Shown one piece after another: positions 1 to 7,768 of a DNA stretch of 64,000 nt. The stretch's first letter is position 1. Each line of letters opens with the position of its first letter. Position numbers and translations under genes: made by a program. This stretch comes from Lichenicoccus sp965276875 (lineage in GTDB: Bacteria > Pseudomonadota > Alphaproteobacteria > Acetobacterales > Acetobacteraceae). Under the pieces are notes generated by a model. That model worked only from the letters and a program-made list of their open reading frames with translations, was not told the DNA's origin and ran no database searches. Location: NCBI RefSeq assembly GCF_965276875.1, contig NZ_OZ255701.1:1612001-1676000 (forward strand), written 5' to 3'.

Positions 1-778
1 ATTCCAGCGACTCGCCCGGACCCAGGATGACCTCGCCGGGATGCAGCCATTCGCCGGTGGCAATCAGGATCCGGCCATCCTCGAGCCGCTCGGCGGTGGT
101 GCGGTGATTGCCGCTCCAGCCGAGATGAACCCCGTGCACCAGGCCGCGATCCTCGTCGAAGCCCGGCTCGCCCGCGATCAGCCCCGGGAAGCGGTCATGG
201 CTGCGGCCGCGCCGGTTCTCGGACGCCCACAGCCCACTCGTCAGCGCGAGCCGGCGCTCCGCGAATTCGCCGCCCCAGCGCCCGTCGAAGACCAGCAGCT
301 CGCCGGCCTCCGCCGGCAGCACGAACACCCCGGCGGCCAGCCACGCCACCTGCAGCGGCGCCGCGCCATCGTTGCGCAGCCGGGTGCGCATGCGGAGGAT
401 GTCGCCGTCCGGCGGCGACGTGAGGATGATATCCAGGCCGAGGCCGGCGAGCGGGTCCTCGGCAGTCAACCGCAAAGCGCCGGCGCCCTGCTGCACCGTC
501 ACCTGCTCGAATGAAGCGGTCCAGTCGACACCGCCGCGGCTGGCGAGCAGGCCAGGCGCGCGCATCGTGCCGGTGCCGAGTGTCGGCATCAATGCGGCCT
601 CGACATGGTCCTCGTCGAGGCCGTTATGGCGCGGCGCGCGGTCGCGCAGATGGGCGACCTTGTCCAGATCGAGTGCTGCCGGCAGCCGATCGCCCCAGTG
701 GACGATTTCCGGCATGCCGTCATCGCGTTGCAGCAGCAGCAGGGTGCTGTTGCCGCCGTCGAGGCGGAAGGGCCGCAT
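1..778 (-). CDS. alpha-galactosidase, GH36 family (N-terminal part, cut by window edge)
   Basis: About 259 N-terminal residues are present; the gene runs off the left edge, so the catalytic barrel is not visible. What is seen is the beta-sandwich domain that precedes the barrel in large GH36 alpha-galactosidases, with segments such as VHWGDRLP, SRGGVDW and SGNHRTTAERLEDGR. Enzymes of this type hydrolyse terminal alpha-1,6-galactose from melibiose or raffinose-like sugars. No signal peptide is seen, so it probably acts in the cytoplasm on imported sugar. The ATG lies 4 bases after the stop of the sugar-binding protein gene, so the two are co-transcribed. Family assignment is firm, substrate inferred. 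Confidence 0.85.
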   Translation of the reverse strand, partial: MRPFRLDGGNSTLLLLQRDDGMPEIVHWGDRLPAALDLDKVAHLRDRAPRHNGLDEDHVEAALMPTLGTGTMRAPGLLASRGGVDWTASFEQVTVQQGAGALRLTAEDPLAGLGLDIILTSPPDGDILRMRTRLRNDGAAPLQVAWLAAGVFVLPAEAGELLVFDGRWGGEFAERRLALTSGLWASENRRGRSHDRFPGLIAGEPGFDEDRGLVHGVHLGWSGNHRTTAERLEDGRILIATGEWLHPGEVILGPGESLE

Positions 779-782
779 CGCC

Positions 783-2027
783 TCAGTCGTTCGCGGCCGT
801 GGATTTCTCCGCTTCCGCCAGGGTCTTGACAATCGCATTGACCTGCGACGGGTCATACAGCAGGCGCTGGAACTGCTGCATACCGGCATCGGCCATGCGC
901 GGTACGGTGTCGCGATCAAAGAATTGCGCGAAATGCGGTATTTTTGCCAGATGCGCCGCCTGTTGCTGGAGCAGCGCATTCGGCGCCACCGTGGCCGACT
1001 TCAGCACGGGCAGTTCGCCGAGACCCTCGGCGAGCTTGCTCTGTGGCGCGTCCTCGGCGAGGAAGGCGAGGAACAGCTTGGCGTTTGCCTGGTTCTTCGC
1101 GCCCGATGGCATCGAGAACATGTCGATCGGCGCATCCTCCGCCGGTCCCGCCTGCGGATTGATTACCGGGAAGTTGAAGAAGCCGATCTTGTCGGCCATG
1201 TCGGGCGGGATCCCGGGGATGATGAACGAGCCGATCAGCATCATCGCCGACTTGCCGTTGAACATGAAACGCTGCGCATCCTGCCAGCGATACGACGTTG
1301 AATTGGGCGTAAAATACCCGTGCTTCACCAGGCTTGCCCATTCGGTGAGCACCTTGCGCACGCCGGGACTGTCGTAGGAGATCTGCCCGTGCATCAGTGC
1401 CTCGTGCGCGGCAAACCCGTTGGTGCGCATGTCGAGGTAATCGAACCAGCCGGCGGCCGGCCATTTCTCCTGGTCACCAAGCGCGATCGGAGTCAGCCCG
1501 GCCTGCTTGAGCTTGGCGCAGTCGGACAGGAACTCGGCCCAATTCTTCGGCACGCTGATCCCGGCCTTGGCGAACAGATCGCGCCGATAATAAAAGCCCC
1601 ACATGTAGTAGCCGTAGGGCATCCCCCACTGCTGGCCGTCATAGGTCAATTGTTCGCTGACGCCGGGCGCGATCTTGCTTTCAAGTCCGACGGATTTCCA
1701 GACATCGCTGACCGGCGCGAACAGCTTGGGCTTGACGAAGGTCAGCATGCGCACGCCGGGATACCAATAGACCAGGTCCGGCGGATCGGTCGCCAGCCAG
1801 TTGCGGATCGCGGTCTTTTCCTCCTCGTGCCCGAACACGTTGACCGTCACGTGGATGTCGGGGTGCGCCTTGGTGAAGGCGTCGACGGTCGCCTGGAAGG
1901 CCGCCTTGTCTGTCGGTGCGCTGAGCCCGGTATTGATGACCAGGTCGCTCGCCTGCGCCCGGCCCTGGCCCATCAGGCAGGCCGACACTGCCAGGCCGAG
2001 CAGCGCCTTGATTGATCGGCTGGCCAT
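783..2027 (-). CDS. ABC transporter sugar-binding protein (extracellular solute-binding family 1)
   Basis: A 414-residue periplasmic binding protein. The start at 2027 was chosen because a GGAGGAAG ribosome site precedes it and it opens a typical Sec signal peptide ending near AQA at about residue 26. The mature part has the family-1 look (NTGLSAPTDKAAFQATVDAF, later PDLVYWYPG and MWGFYYRRDLFAKAGI), as in MalE/UgpB-like binding proteins for oligosaccharides. It stands in an operon with the GH36 alpha-galactosidase and is divergent from two permease genes across a 129-bp gap, so an alpha-galactoside ligand is likely. A longer reading frame upstream crosses the divergent permease start and is not used. 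Confidence 0.9.
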   Translation of the reverse strand: MASRSIKALLGLAVSACLMGQGRAQASDLVINTGLSAPTDKAAFQATVDAFTKAHPDIHVTVNVFGHEEEKTAIRNWLATDPPDLVYWYPGVRMLTFVKPKLFAPVSDVWKSVGLESKIAPGVSEQLTYDGQQWGMPYGYYMWGFYYRRDLFAKAGISVPKNWAEFLSDCAKLKQAGLTPIALGDQEKWPAAGWFDYLDMRTNGFAAHEALMHGQISYDSPGVRKVLTEWASLVKHGYFTPNSTSYRWQDAQRFMFNGKSAMMLIGSFIIPGIPPDMADKIGFFNFPVINPQAGPAEDAPIDMFSMPSGAKNQANAKLFLAFLAEDAPQSKLAEGLGELPVLKSATVAPNALLQQQAAHLAKIPHFAQFFDRDTVPRMADAGMQQFQRLLYDPSQVNAIVKTLAEAEKSTAAND

Positions 2028-2156
2028 TCGTCTTCCTCCGTTCGCGTTCATTTTGTTCTTCCCATCCCGCGCTCGCACCGAGCCGCCGCGACACGTTAGC
2101 CGGACGGCGTGGATAGGCAAACCGAGGTCCATTGACGCGGCGGCGCACGGGCGCGA

Positions 2157-3068
2157 ATGATGCCGCCGACGGGTGGGGAGAGATTGTTGCGAACCGGGGC
2201 CATCGGAGCAAGCTGGACCCGGGGGGCCATACCCTGGCTGTTCGTCGGTCCCGCGACCGTGATGTTCGCGATCTGGGTCCTCTACCCGATCTTCGACAGT
2301 TTCCGGATCAGCTTCTATCATTGGTCCGGCATCGGCCATCCCCGCTTCATCGGGTGGCACAACTATGCCGAGCTGTTCGCCAGCGACACGTTTCGTCAGT
2401 CCATCATCAACAACATCCTCTGGCTGCTGCTGATGATGCTTGCACCCCCGCTGGGGCTCGCGGCGGCCTTGCTCCTGAACCAGCAGATGCTCGGCATGCG
2501 GATCGCCAAGACCTTGTTCTTCTTTCCGTTCGTGCTCTCCCAGGTGGTCATCGGCGTCGTCTTCTCGTGGTTCTACCAGCCGGCCGGCGGACTGCTCGAT
2601 ACGCTGTTGCGCGGCTTCGGCGGCAGCGGTCTCGCGGTGCTGTCGAACCCGAACCTGGTGACCTTCGGCATTATCGCCGCCGGGCTGTGGCCGCAGACCG
2701 CCTATTGCATGATCCTGTATCTCACCGGCCTGAACGGCCTCAATCCCGAACAGATCGAAGCCGGACGGCTGGACGGCGCACGTGGCTTGCGCCTGCTGTG
2801 GCACGTTGTGCTGCCGCAATTGCGAGCCTCGAACTTCATCGCCTTCGTGGTCACCATCATCGGCGCGCTGCGCAGCTTCGACCTGATCGCGGTGATGACC
2901 CAGGGCGGTCCGTTCGGCAGCTCCAGCGTGCTCGGCTGGATGATGTATCAGGAGGCGATCAGCAACTATCGCTACGGCTATGGTGCGGCCGTCGGCGTCG
3001 TGCTGTTCGTGATCATGTCTGTGTTCATCGGCGTCTTCCTCTGGCGCATCCTGAAGACCCTGAACTGA
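2157..3068 (+). CDS. ABC sugar transporter permease, MalF/UgpA type
   Basis: A 303-residue inner-membrane permease with about six hydrophobic segments. The EAA loop that contacts the ATPase is visible at EQIEAGRLDGARGLRLLWHV (about residues 201-220). It is the first of two permeases for the divergent binding protein at 783-2027. The ATG at 2157 is immediately followed by a second in-frame ATG at 2160, so the exact start may be one codon later. No ATP-binding gene is present here; such transporters often borrow a shared MsmK/UgpC-type ATPase from elsewhere, which would have to be the case. Confidence 0.92.
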   Translation: MMPPTGGERLLRTGAIGASWTRGAIPWLFVGPATVMFAIWVLYPIFDSFRISFYHWSGIGHPRFIGWHNYAELFASDTFRQSIINNILWLLLMMLAPPLGLAAALLLNQQMLGMRIAKTLFFFPFVLSQVVIGVVFSWFYQPAGGLLDTLLRGFGGSGLAVLSNPNLVTFGIIAAGLWPQTAYCMILYLTGLNGLNPEQIEAGRLDGARGLRLLWHVVLPQLRASNFIAFVVTIIGALRSFDLIAVMTQGGPFGSSSVLGWMMYQEAISNYRYGYGAAVGVVLFVIMSVFIGVFLWRILKTLN

Positions 3069-3916
3069 TGTATCCGAACCAGATCTCTCCCCGCCGGCGC
3101 GGCATGCGCGTACTTTATGGCTGCCTGGTGGCGTTCGCGATCGCCATCTGGCTGCTGCCGCTGCTCGCGGTGTTGCTCACCTCACTGCGTTCACTCGCCG
3201 AGATTAATGCCGGCGAGTTCTGGACCTGGCCGAAGCGGCTCGCCTTCGTCAATTATGTCGACGTGTTCCGCCAGACCGGCATGGCGCGCTACCTGCTCAA
3301 CAGCCTGATCATTACGGTGCCCGCGGTCATCGGTGCGATTACGCTCGCGACACTCGCCGGGTTCGCGCTCGCCAAATACCGTTTCCGCGGTGATCGGCTG
3401 CTGCTCGCGCTCTTCATCGGCGGCAATTTCGTGCCCTACCAGATCCTGATGGTGCCGGTGCGCGACTTTTCGCTGCATCTCGGCCTGTACAACACCTTCT
3501 GGGCGCTGATCCTGTTCCATACGGCGTTCCAGACCGGCTTTGCGGTGTTCTTCACGCGCAACTTCATCGCCGAACTGCCGGACGAGCTGATCGAGGCGGC
3601 GCGCCTCGACGGCATCTCCGAATGGGCAATTTTCCGTCACATCGTGCTGCCGCTCACCCGTCCGGCGATCGCCGCCCTCGCGGTGCTGCTGTTCACCTTC
3701 GTCTGGAACGACTATTTCTGGGCGCTGGTGCTGGTGCAGAGCAGCGGGGTGAAGCCGGTAACCACAGCGTTGCAGGCGCTGCTCGGCCAGTTCATCGCCG
3801 CCTGGCAACTGGTCTCGGCGGCGGCGCTGATCGCGGCCATGCCGCCGATGGTAATGTTCTTTGCCATGCAGCGGCATTTCATCGCCGGCCTCACCCTGGG
3901 GGCGACCAAAGGATGA
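3068..3916 (+). CDS. ABC sugar transporter permease, MalG/UgpE type
   Basis: A 282-residue second permease of the same importer. It shows an N-terminal membrane segment, several further hydrophobic helices, and the EAA loop ELIEAARLDGISEWAIFRHI followed by LPLTRPAIA. The start overlaps the stop of the first permease by one base (TGATG), so the two are translationally coupled. A longer in-frame extension to 2132 runs through the first permease gene in another frame and is a shadow. Together with the first permease it forms the membrane heterodimer through which the bound sugar passes. Confidence 0.92.
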   Translation: MYPNQISPRRRGMRVLYGCLVAFAIAIWLLPLLAVLLTSLRSLAEINAGEFWTWPKRLAFVNYVDVFRQTGMARYLLNSLIITVPAVIGAITLATLAGFALAKYRFRGDRLLLALFIGGNFVPYQILMVPVRDFSLHLGLYNTFWALILFHTAFQTGFAVFFTRNFIAELPDELIEAARLDGISEWAIFRHIVLPLTRPAIAALAVLLFTFVWNDYFWALVLVQSSGVKPVTTALQALLGQFIAAWQLVSAAALIAAMPPMVMFFAMQRHFIAGLTLGATKG

Positions 3917-4497
3917 CCGAACGCCTGACCATCCCCGTGCTGCTCGGCTCGGTGCGTCGCGACCGTTTGGGCATACGTGCCGCAACCTTCATCATCACCG
4001 CCCTCGCCGCTGCCGGGCACGAGGCGGTGCTGGTCGATCCGATGGCGCTGGGACTGCCGCTGCTCGACCGAATGTACAAGGAGCACCCCAAAGGCCACGC
4101 GCCGGAGCCGCTGGAGCGCCTGGCGGCGCTGTATCGGCGCGCCGACGGCTTCCTGCTGGTCAGCGGCGAATATAATCACGGTGTGCCGCCGGCGCTGTCG
4201 AACCTGCTCGACCATTTCCTCGAGGAGTATTTCTGGCGGCCATCGGCGATCCTCTGCTATTCCGCCGGCCAGTTCGGCGGCGTTCGTGCCGCGATGGCCT
4301 TGCGCATGATGCTCGGCGAACTCGGCATGCCCAGCATCCCGACCCTGCTCGCGATCCCGCGCCTCCAGCAGGTGCTCGACCAGGACGGCCGACCGCTTGC
4401 GGACTGGGTTGCCCGATCGGCCGACCGGTTTCTGGCCGAGTTCGCATGGTATGCGCGGGCACTGCGCGCGCAGCGGCAGGCTGGGACGCCTTATTGA
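3913..4497 (+). CDS. NADPH-dependent FMN reductase family protein
   Basis: A 194-residue flavodoxin-like oxidoreductase. The FMN phosphate loop is LLGSVRRDRLGIRAA near the N-terminus, and the segment GEYNHGVPPALSNLLDHF (about 79-96) is the conserved flavin-contact region of the SsuE/ArsH/quinone-reductase family. It would transfer electrons from NADPH to FMN or a quinone in the cytoplasm. The start overlaps the permease stop by 4 bases (ATGA), so it is coupled to the sugar-transport operon, although no functional link is obvious. The physiological acceptor cannot be told from sequence. Confidence 0.85.
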   Translation: MTERLTIPVLLGSVRRDRLGIRAATFIITALAAAGHEAVLVDPMALGLPLLDRMYKEHPKGHAPEPLERLAALYRRADGFLLVSGEYNHGVPPALSNLLDHFLEEYFWRPSAILCYSAGQFGGVRAAMALRMMLGELGMPSIPTLLAIPRLQQVLDQDGRPLADWVARSADRFLAEFAWYARALRAQRQAGTPY

Positions 4498-4502
4498 AGC
4501 GG

Positions 4503-4563
4503 CCGCGGCTTGACAAGGCTCATGACCAACCATGACAATTCATGGTTGCAATCCAAGCCGCGG
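4503..4563. promoter_or_regulatory. nested palindrome over a sigma70-like promoter, probable repressor operator
   Basis: On the plus strand a perfect TTGACA lies at 4510-4515 and GACAAT at 4534-4539, 18 bases apart. A 20-bp palindrome, AACCATG (4528-4534), 6-base centre, CATGGTT (4541-4547), sits on the -10 element. A perfect 10-bp pair, CCGCGGCTTG (4503-4512) and CAAGCCGCGG (4554-4563), encloses all of it. The inner palindrome looks like a dimeric repressor operator that would control the thioesterase operon starting at 4572; the outer arms could also form an RNA hairpin before the ribosome site. Seen directly; the regulatory role is inferred. Confidence 0.55.
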
Positions 4564-4571
4564 GAGGCTCG

Positions 4572-5063
4572 ATGCAGGCTGACGGACCAGTGCCGGCGCA
4601 CGCTTCACAGGCGGCCGACTCTCTGTTCGCGCGTCATATCGAGATCGCGCCCACCGACACCGACGAGTCCGGCGTGGTCTATACGCCGCGGATCGCGGAT
4701 TTCGTCGTCGAGACGGTGGAGACCTGGTTCGTCGACCGTTTGGCCATGGTGCTGCATGCAAACGGTCGGCACATGGTCTTTGCCTCGCTGTCCTGCACCT
4801 TCCTCTCACCGATGCGGCCGCGCGACGGCATGGAAATCCGGGTGGCGCTGCGACGCATCGGGCGCTCCTCCCTGGGTTTCGAGATCGTCGGTCTGAGGCA
4901 ATCCGACGACCGGCTCTGCTGGATGGCGGAGACCGTGTGCGTCTTCATCGAGCCGCAGAGCTTTCGCAGCCGCACGATCCCGCCGGAGTTGCGCCAGGTG
5001 CTGCGCGCCGAGGCGGACCTCGCCATCCGCCATCCCTTCGCCGACCGTACGATGGGCGCCTGA
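4572..5063 (+). CDS. acyl-CoA thioesterase, hotdog fold (4-hydroxybenzoyl-CoA thioesterase-like)
   Basis: A 163-residue hotdog protein. The motif TDTDESGVVYTPRIADF (about 28-44) matches the catalytic-Asp and first-helix region of YbgC/4-hydroxybenzoyl-CoA thioesterases (DxDxxGVVY). It would hydrolyse an acyl-CoA thioester in the cytoplasm; the acyl group is unknown. The start at 4572 was preferred over 4542 because GGGAGG lies 4 bases upstream and because residues before it have no family match. It is the first gene after the palindromic promoter and leads a four-gene run ending with an SDR. Confidence 0.8.
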   Translation: MQADGPVPAHASQAADSLFARHIEIAPTDTDESGVVYTPRIADFVVETVETWFVDRLAMVLHANGRHMVFASLSCTFLSPMRPRDGMEIRVALRRIGRSSLGFEIVGLRQSDDRLCWMAETVCVFIEPQSFRSRTIPPELRQVLRAEADLAIRHPFADRTMGA

Positions 5064-5068
5064 GCCGA

Positions 5069-5575
5069 ATGGCCCAGAAAGCAAACAAGACGACTGCCAG
5101 CAGGACCGACCCCGAACTCTGGAACCGCGTCAAGCAACAGGTCACCGCCGAGGCGGAGGGCGGCAATCCGGGACAATGGTCGGCGCGCAAGGCGCAGCGT
5201 GCGGTCAGGCTCTACAAGCAGGCCGGCGGCGGCTACGACGCACCCAAATCCGCGGATAACCACCTGTCGCAATGGACTGACCAGGATTGGGGAACCCGCT
5301 CGGGTGAGCCGAGCGGCGAGACCGGCGAGCGCTATCTGCCGCGTCGCGCGCGCGAAGGTCTCAGCCGCGCCGAATACGACCGCACCACCGCAAAGAAGCG
5401 TGCCGACACCGCCAAGGGCCGCCAGTTCTCCAAGCAGCCGGCCGACATCGCCCGCAAGACCGCGGCCGGTCCGACCCGCGCCGAACTCCTCAAGGAAGCG
5501 GCGCGCCACCAGATACGTGGGCGCTCGCGTATGACCAAGGCAGAGCTCGGCCATGCGCTGCGAGGGCGCTCCTGA
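5069..5575 (+). CDS. DUF5872-like basic protein with C-terminal Rho-N/SAP-like segment
   Basis: A 168-residue, lysine- and arginine-rich protein with no membrane segment. The first half (TDPELWNRVKQQVTAEAEG, then VRLYKQAGGGY) resembles the DUF5872 family of small, probably nucleic-acid-associated proteins. The tail ELLKEAARHQIRGRSRMTK looks like a helix-extended-loop-helix DNA/RNA-binding element (Rho-N or SAP-like). It starts 5 bases after the thioesterase stop and abuts the DUF3140-like gene. The role is unknown; a chromatin or stress-related function is only a guess. Confidence 0.6.
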   Translation: MAQKANKTTASRTDPELWNRVKQQVTAEAEGGNPGQWSARKAQRAVRLYKQAGGGYDAPKSADNHLSQWTDQDWGTRSGEPSGETGERYLPRRAREGLSRAEYDRTTAKKRADTAKGRQFSKQPADIARKTAAGPTRAELLKEAARHQIRGRSRMTKAELGHALRGRS

Positions 5576-5931
5576 TGGATGACGACGACACCGAGGGGAT
5601 CGCCCGCGAATTCAGGCGGGTCGTGAACATGCCTCCCGCCGCCTTGCGCAAATGGCTGCGGACCGAGGAGAGCCGGTCGGTCGGCATGACCCCGGACGGC
5701 GAGAAGGTTACTGATCCGAAACAGGACGAGGCGGTCGGCCATGGCATGGGACGGACCATCCTGGCGATACGCGCCAAGAAGGCGGCGCAGCTTGACGCGG
5801 ACGATTATGCCGCGATGCGCAAGGTGATCGGCTACGTGCATCGCCATTCCAAGCAGCGGCCGAAGGGCGACGTCACCGACACACGCTGGCGTCACGCTTT
5901 GATGAACTGGGGTCATGATCCCCTCAAATAG
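5575..5931 (+). CDS. DUF3140-like small protein
   Basis: A 118-residue cytoplasmic protein. It resembles the DUF3140 family: an N-terminal acidic stretch, the core MPPAALRKWLRTEESRSVG (about 19-37), and the C-terminal KVIGYVHRHSKQRPKGD. No catalytic site is known for the family; members are small and charged and are sometimes called DNA-binding. Its start overlaps the stop of the preceding gene by one base (TGATG) and its end overlaps the SDR gene by 17 bases, so it is translationally coupled on both sides. Function unknown. Confidence 0.65.
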   Translation: MDDDDTEGIAREFRRVVNMPPAALRKWLRTEESRSVGMTPDGEKVTDPKQDEAVGHGMGRTILAIRAKKAAQLDADDYAAMRKVIGYVHRHSKQRPKGDVTDTRWRHALMNWGHDPLK

Positions 5932-6646
5932 CGAAGGCGTGGCGGTGGTCGTCGGCGCCTCCGGCGGTATCGGCGGCGCCCTGGTCCGCGCCCTGCAGGA
6001 GGGCGGCCGCTACCGTCGCGTGCTGGCCTTGTCGCGCCGAGGGCCGGAAGGCCGGATCGATCTGCTCGACGAGGACAGCATCGCCAAGGCGGCGCGCGGT
6101 CCGGTCGCGGACGCGTTGCATGACGCGGGCGCTTCGCTGCGTCTGGTGATCGTGGCCACCGGCGTGCTGCAAGGCGAGCGGATCGCCGCCCCGGAGCGCA
6201 GCTATCGCGGCCTCGACGCGGACAGCCTGATGGCCTCGATGCGCATCAACATGATCGGCCCGGCGCTCGTCGCCAAGCACATGCTGCCGCTGCTGCCGCG
6301 CCAGGGCAGGAGCGTGTTCGCGGCCCTCTCCGCGCGCGTCGGCAGCATCGGCGATAACCGGCTCGGCGGCTGGCACGCCTATCGCTCGGCAAAGGCGGCG
6401 CTGAACATGATGCTGCGCAACTTCGCCATCGAACTCGCGCGCACGCATCCCGAGGCGCTGGTGCTCGGCCTGCATCCGGGCACCGTGGCGACGGCGCTCA
6501 GCCAACCTTTCCAGGCCGGCGTGGCCACGGAGAAGCTGTTCACCCCGGACGTCTCGGCGGCCCGGCTGCTTTCTGTGATCGAGGCGGCGACGGTGGCCCA
6601 AAGCGGCCAGGTGCTCGCCTGGGACGGCGCGATGGTGCCGCCGTAG
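5915..6646 (+). CDS. short-chain dehydrogenase/reductase (SDR)
   Basis: A 243-residue Rossmann-fold oxidoreductase. The dinucleotide motif GASGGIG is at 14-20 and the catalytic Tyr156-x-x-x-Lys160 (YRSAK) is present, with Ser139 in place. Overall it resembles the short CsgA/YciK-like SDRs that lack a long substrate loop. It would use NAD(P)H on an unknown carbonyl or alcohol. It overlaps the DUF3140-like gene by 17 bases and ends the operon that starts with the thioesterase. Confidence 0.85.
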   Translation: MIPSNSEGVAVVVGASGGIGGALVRALQEGGRYRRVLALSRRGPEGRIDLLDEDSIAKAARGPVADALHDAGASLRLVIVATGVLQGERIAAPERSYRGLDADSLMASMRINMIGPALVAKHMLPLLPRQGRSVFAALSARVGSIGDNRLGGWHAYRSAKAALNMMLRNFAIELARTHPEALVLGLHPGTVATALSQPFQAGVATEKLFTPDVSAARLLSVIEAATVAQSGQVLAWDGAMVPP

Positions 6647-6652
6647 CTCGTC

Positions 6653-7675
6653 TCAGGCCGCGAACGAGGCCAGCTCGTCCTCGTGCAGCAGCACGATCCC
6701 GGTGCGTGCCGCGAGTTGCCGCGCCGCTTCGGTGAACGGGGCATTGGAGACTATCGCGGCGAGATCGCTATGCTGGTGTTCGCGCACCATGCAGGCCTCC
6801 CGGACTGCATCGACATCCACCGGATTGCCGGAGGTGTGGCATTGCAGGGCCAGCACCAGGCCATTGCTGCGTGCGATCACGTCGGGACCCGGCAGTCCGG
6901 TGGAAAACCGGGTTCGCGCATCCCACCCGGCATGGCGCAGCCGCACCACGCAGCGGGCCTTGTAGTCCCCGTCGCTCGGTGGTTCGGCCGCGGGAGAGGA
7001 CTCCTCATGGCGCAACGGCAGGACAACAGCGGGCGGCGGATCCTCTGCCTCGGCCTGCAACGGCGTGCGCTTCAGTCTGGCCAGCACGAACCGCACCAGC
7101 AGCGTCGCGACGATGATGATCAGTGCCCAAAGCATCACAACCGCGAACAGATGGCTGCTGCGTTGCGTCTGCACCGTGCGGGCGGGCGTCTGGGGGGGCG
7201 TGTGGGTTGTCACCGGCGTTGTCACTGGCGGGGGAGGCGGCGGCGGCAGCGAGACCAGCGGCGCGATCGCGCGCAATGGGGCCGCGGGCGGCGGCGGCAC
7301 CACTGCGCGCATTGCGGCGGCGCTCGTGACGTTCGTCCGCGGTTCGTGCGCAGTCTGCCGATCGTGCGGTGCTACGGCCAGTCCGTGTACCGCGCGCACG
7401 CTCGATCGCCGGAAGAACAGCGGCGGCTCGCCGGCGTGCGGCGGCTCGCGTCGCAACAGCAGCAGCCCCCGGCGCCCGGCAAAAGGCAGACGCTCCCAGT
7501 GCTGCCATGGCGCTACCCGAAAGCAGTGGCCACGCGCCCGTGCCGAGCTGCTTCGAGCAGCCAGCGCGGCCGGGTCGATGCACGCATGGGTGACGTGGCG
7601 AACATGATAGAGCTCTTCGGAAAAGCCGGTGGTCGGCAGCAACAGCAGCAGGCCGATGAGCGGCAACTGTCGCAT
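6653..7675 (-). CDS. membrane-anchored protein with degenerate Mrr-type restriction endonuclease domain
   Basis: A 340-residue protein. The start at 7675 was chosen because GAGGTGAG lies 7 bases upstream and it opens a signal-like helix (residues 4-17). A proline-rich linker (about 125-165, including seven prolines in a row) leads to a membrane helix at about 176-197. The C-terminal 100 residues have the Mrr fold: GPDVIARSNG (Asp265) and LALQCHTS (Gln278). The usual catalytic lysine after QC is His280, so cleavage activity is doubtful. Topology predicts the nuclease-like domain in the cytoplasm and the N-terminal part outside. It stands alone; function unknown. Confidence 0.7.
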   Translation of the reverse strand: MRQLPLIGLLLLLPTTGFSEELYHVRHVTHACIDPAALAARSSSARARGHCFRVAPWQHWERLPFAGRRGLLLLRREPPHAGEPPLFFRRSSVRAVHGLAVAPHDRQTAHEPRTNVTSAAAMRAVVPPPPAAPLRAIAPLVSLPPPPPPPVTTPVTTHTPPQTPARTVQTQRSSHLFAVVMLWALIIIVATLLVRFVLARLKRTPLQAEAEDPPPAVVLPLRHEESSPAAEPPSDGDYKARCVVRLRHAGWDARTRFSTGLPGPDVIARSNGLVLALQCHTSGNPVDVDAVREACMVREHQHSDLAAIVSNAPFTEAARQLAARTGIVLLHEDELASFAA

Positions 7676-7720
7676 GAGTGGGCTCACCTCATCATAGGCT
7701 CGCGCTGAGGATGTCATAAC

Positions 7721-7759
7721 GCCGCGGGGGCGTAAACGCGCCGGCTGGTGCCCCGCGGC
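7721..7759 (-). terminator. GC-rich hairpin after the prolyl oligopeptidase gene
   Basis: A perfect 9-bp inverted repeat, GCCGCGGGG (7721-7729) and CCCCGCGGC (7751-7759), lies 10 bases beyond the stop of the minus-strand gene at 7769-9886 and upstream of the next minus-strand gene. There is no good U tract, so it may be a pause or Rho-assisted terminator rather than a strong intrinsic one. Confidence 0.4.
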
Positions 7760-7768
7760 TTCATGACG

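Noticed and set aside
2028..2819. Long N-terminal extension of the sugar-binding protein
   Set aside because: It crosses the divergent permease gene and lacks a ribosome site; the ATG at 2027 has one and opens a signal peptide.
2132..3067. N-terminal extension of the second permease
   Set aside because: The extra 312 residues are the first permease read in another frame.
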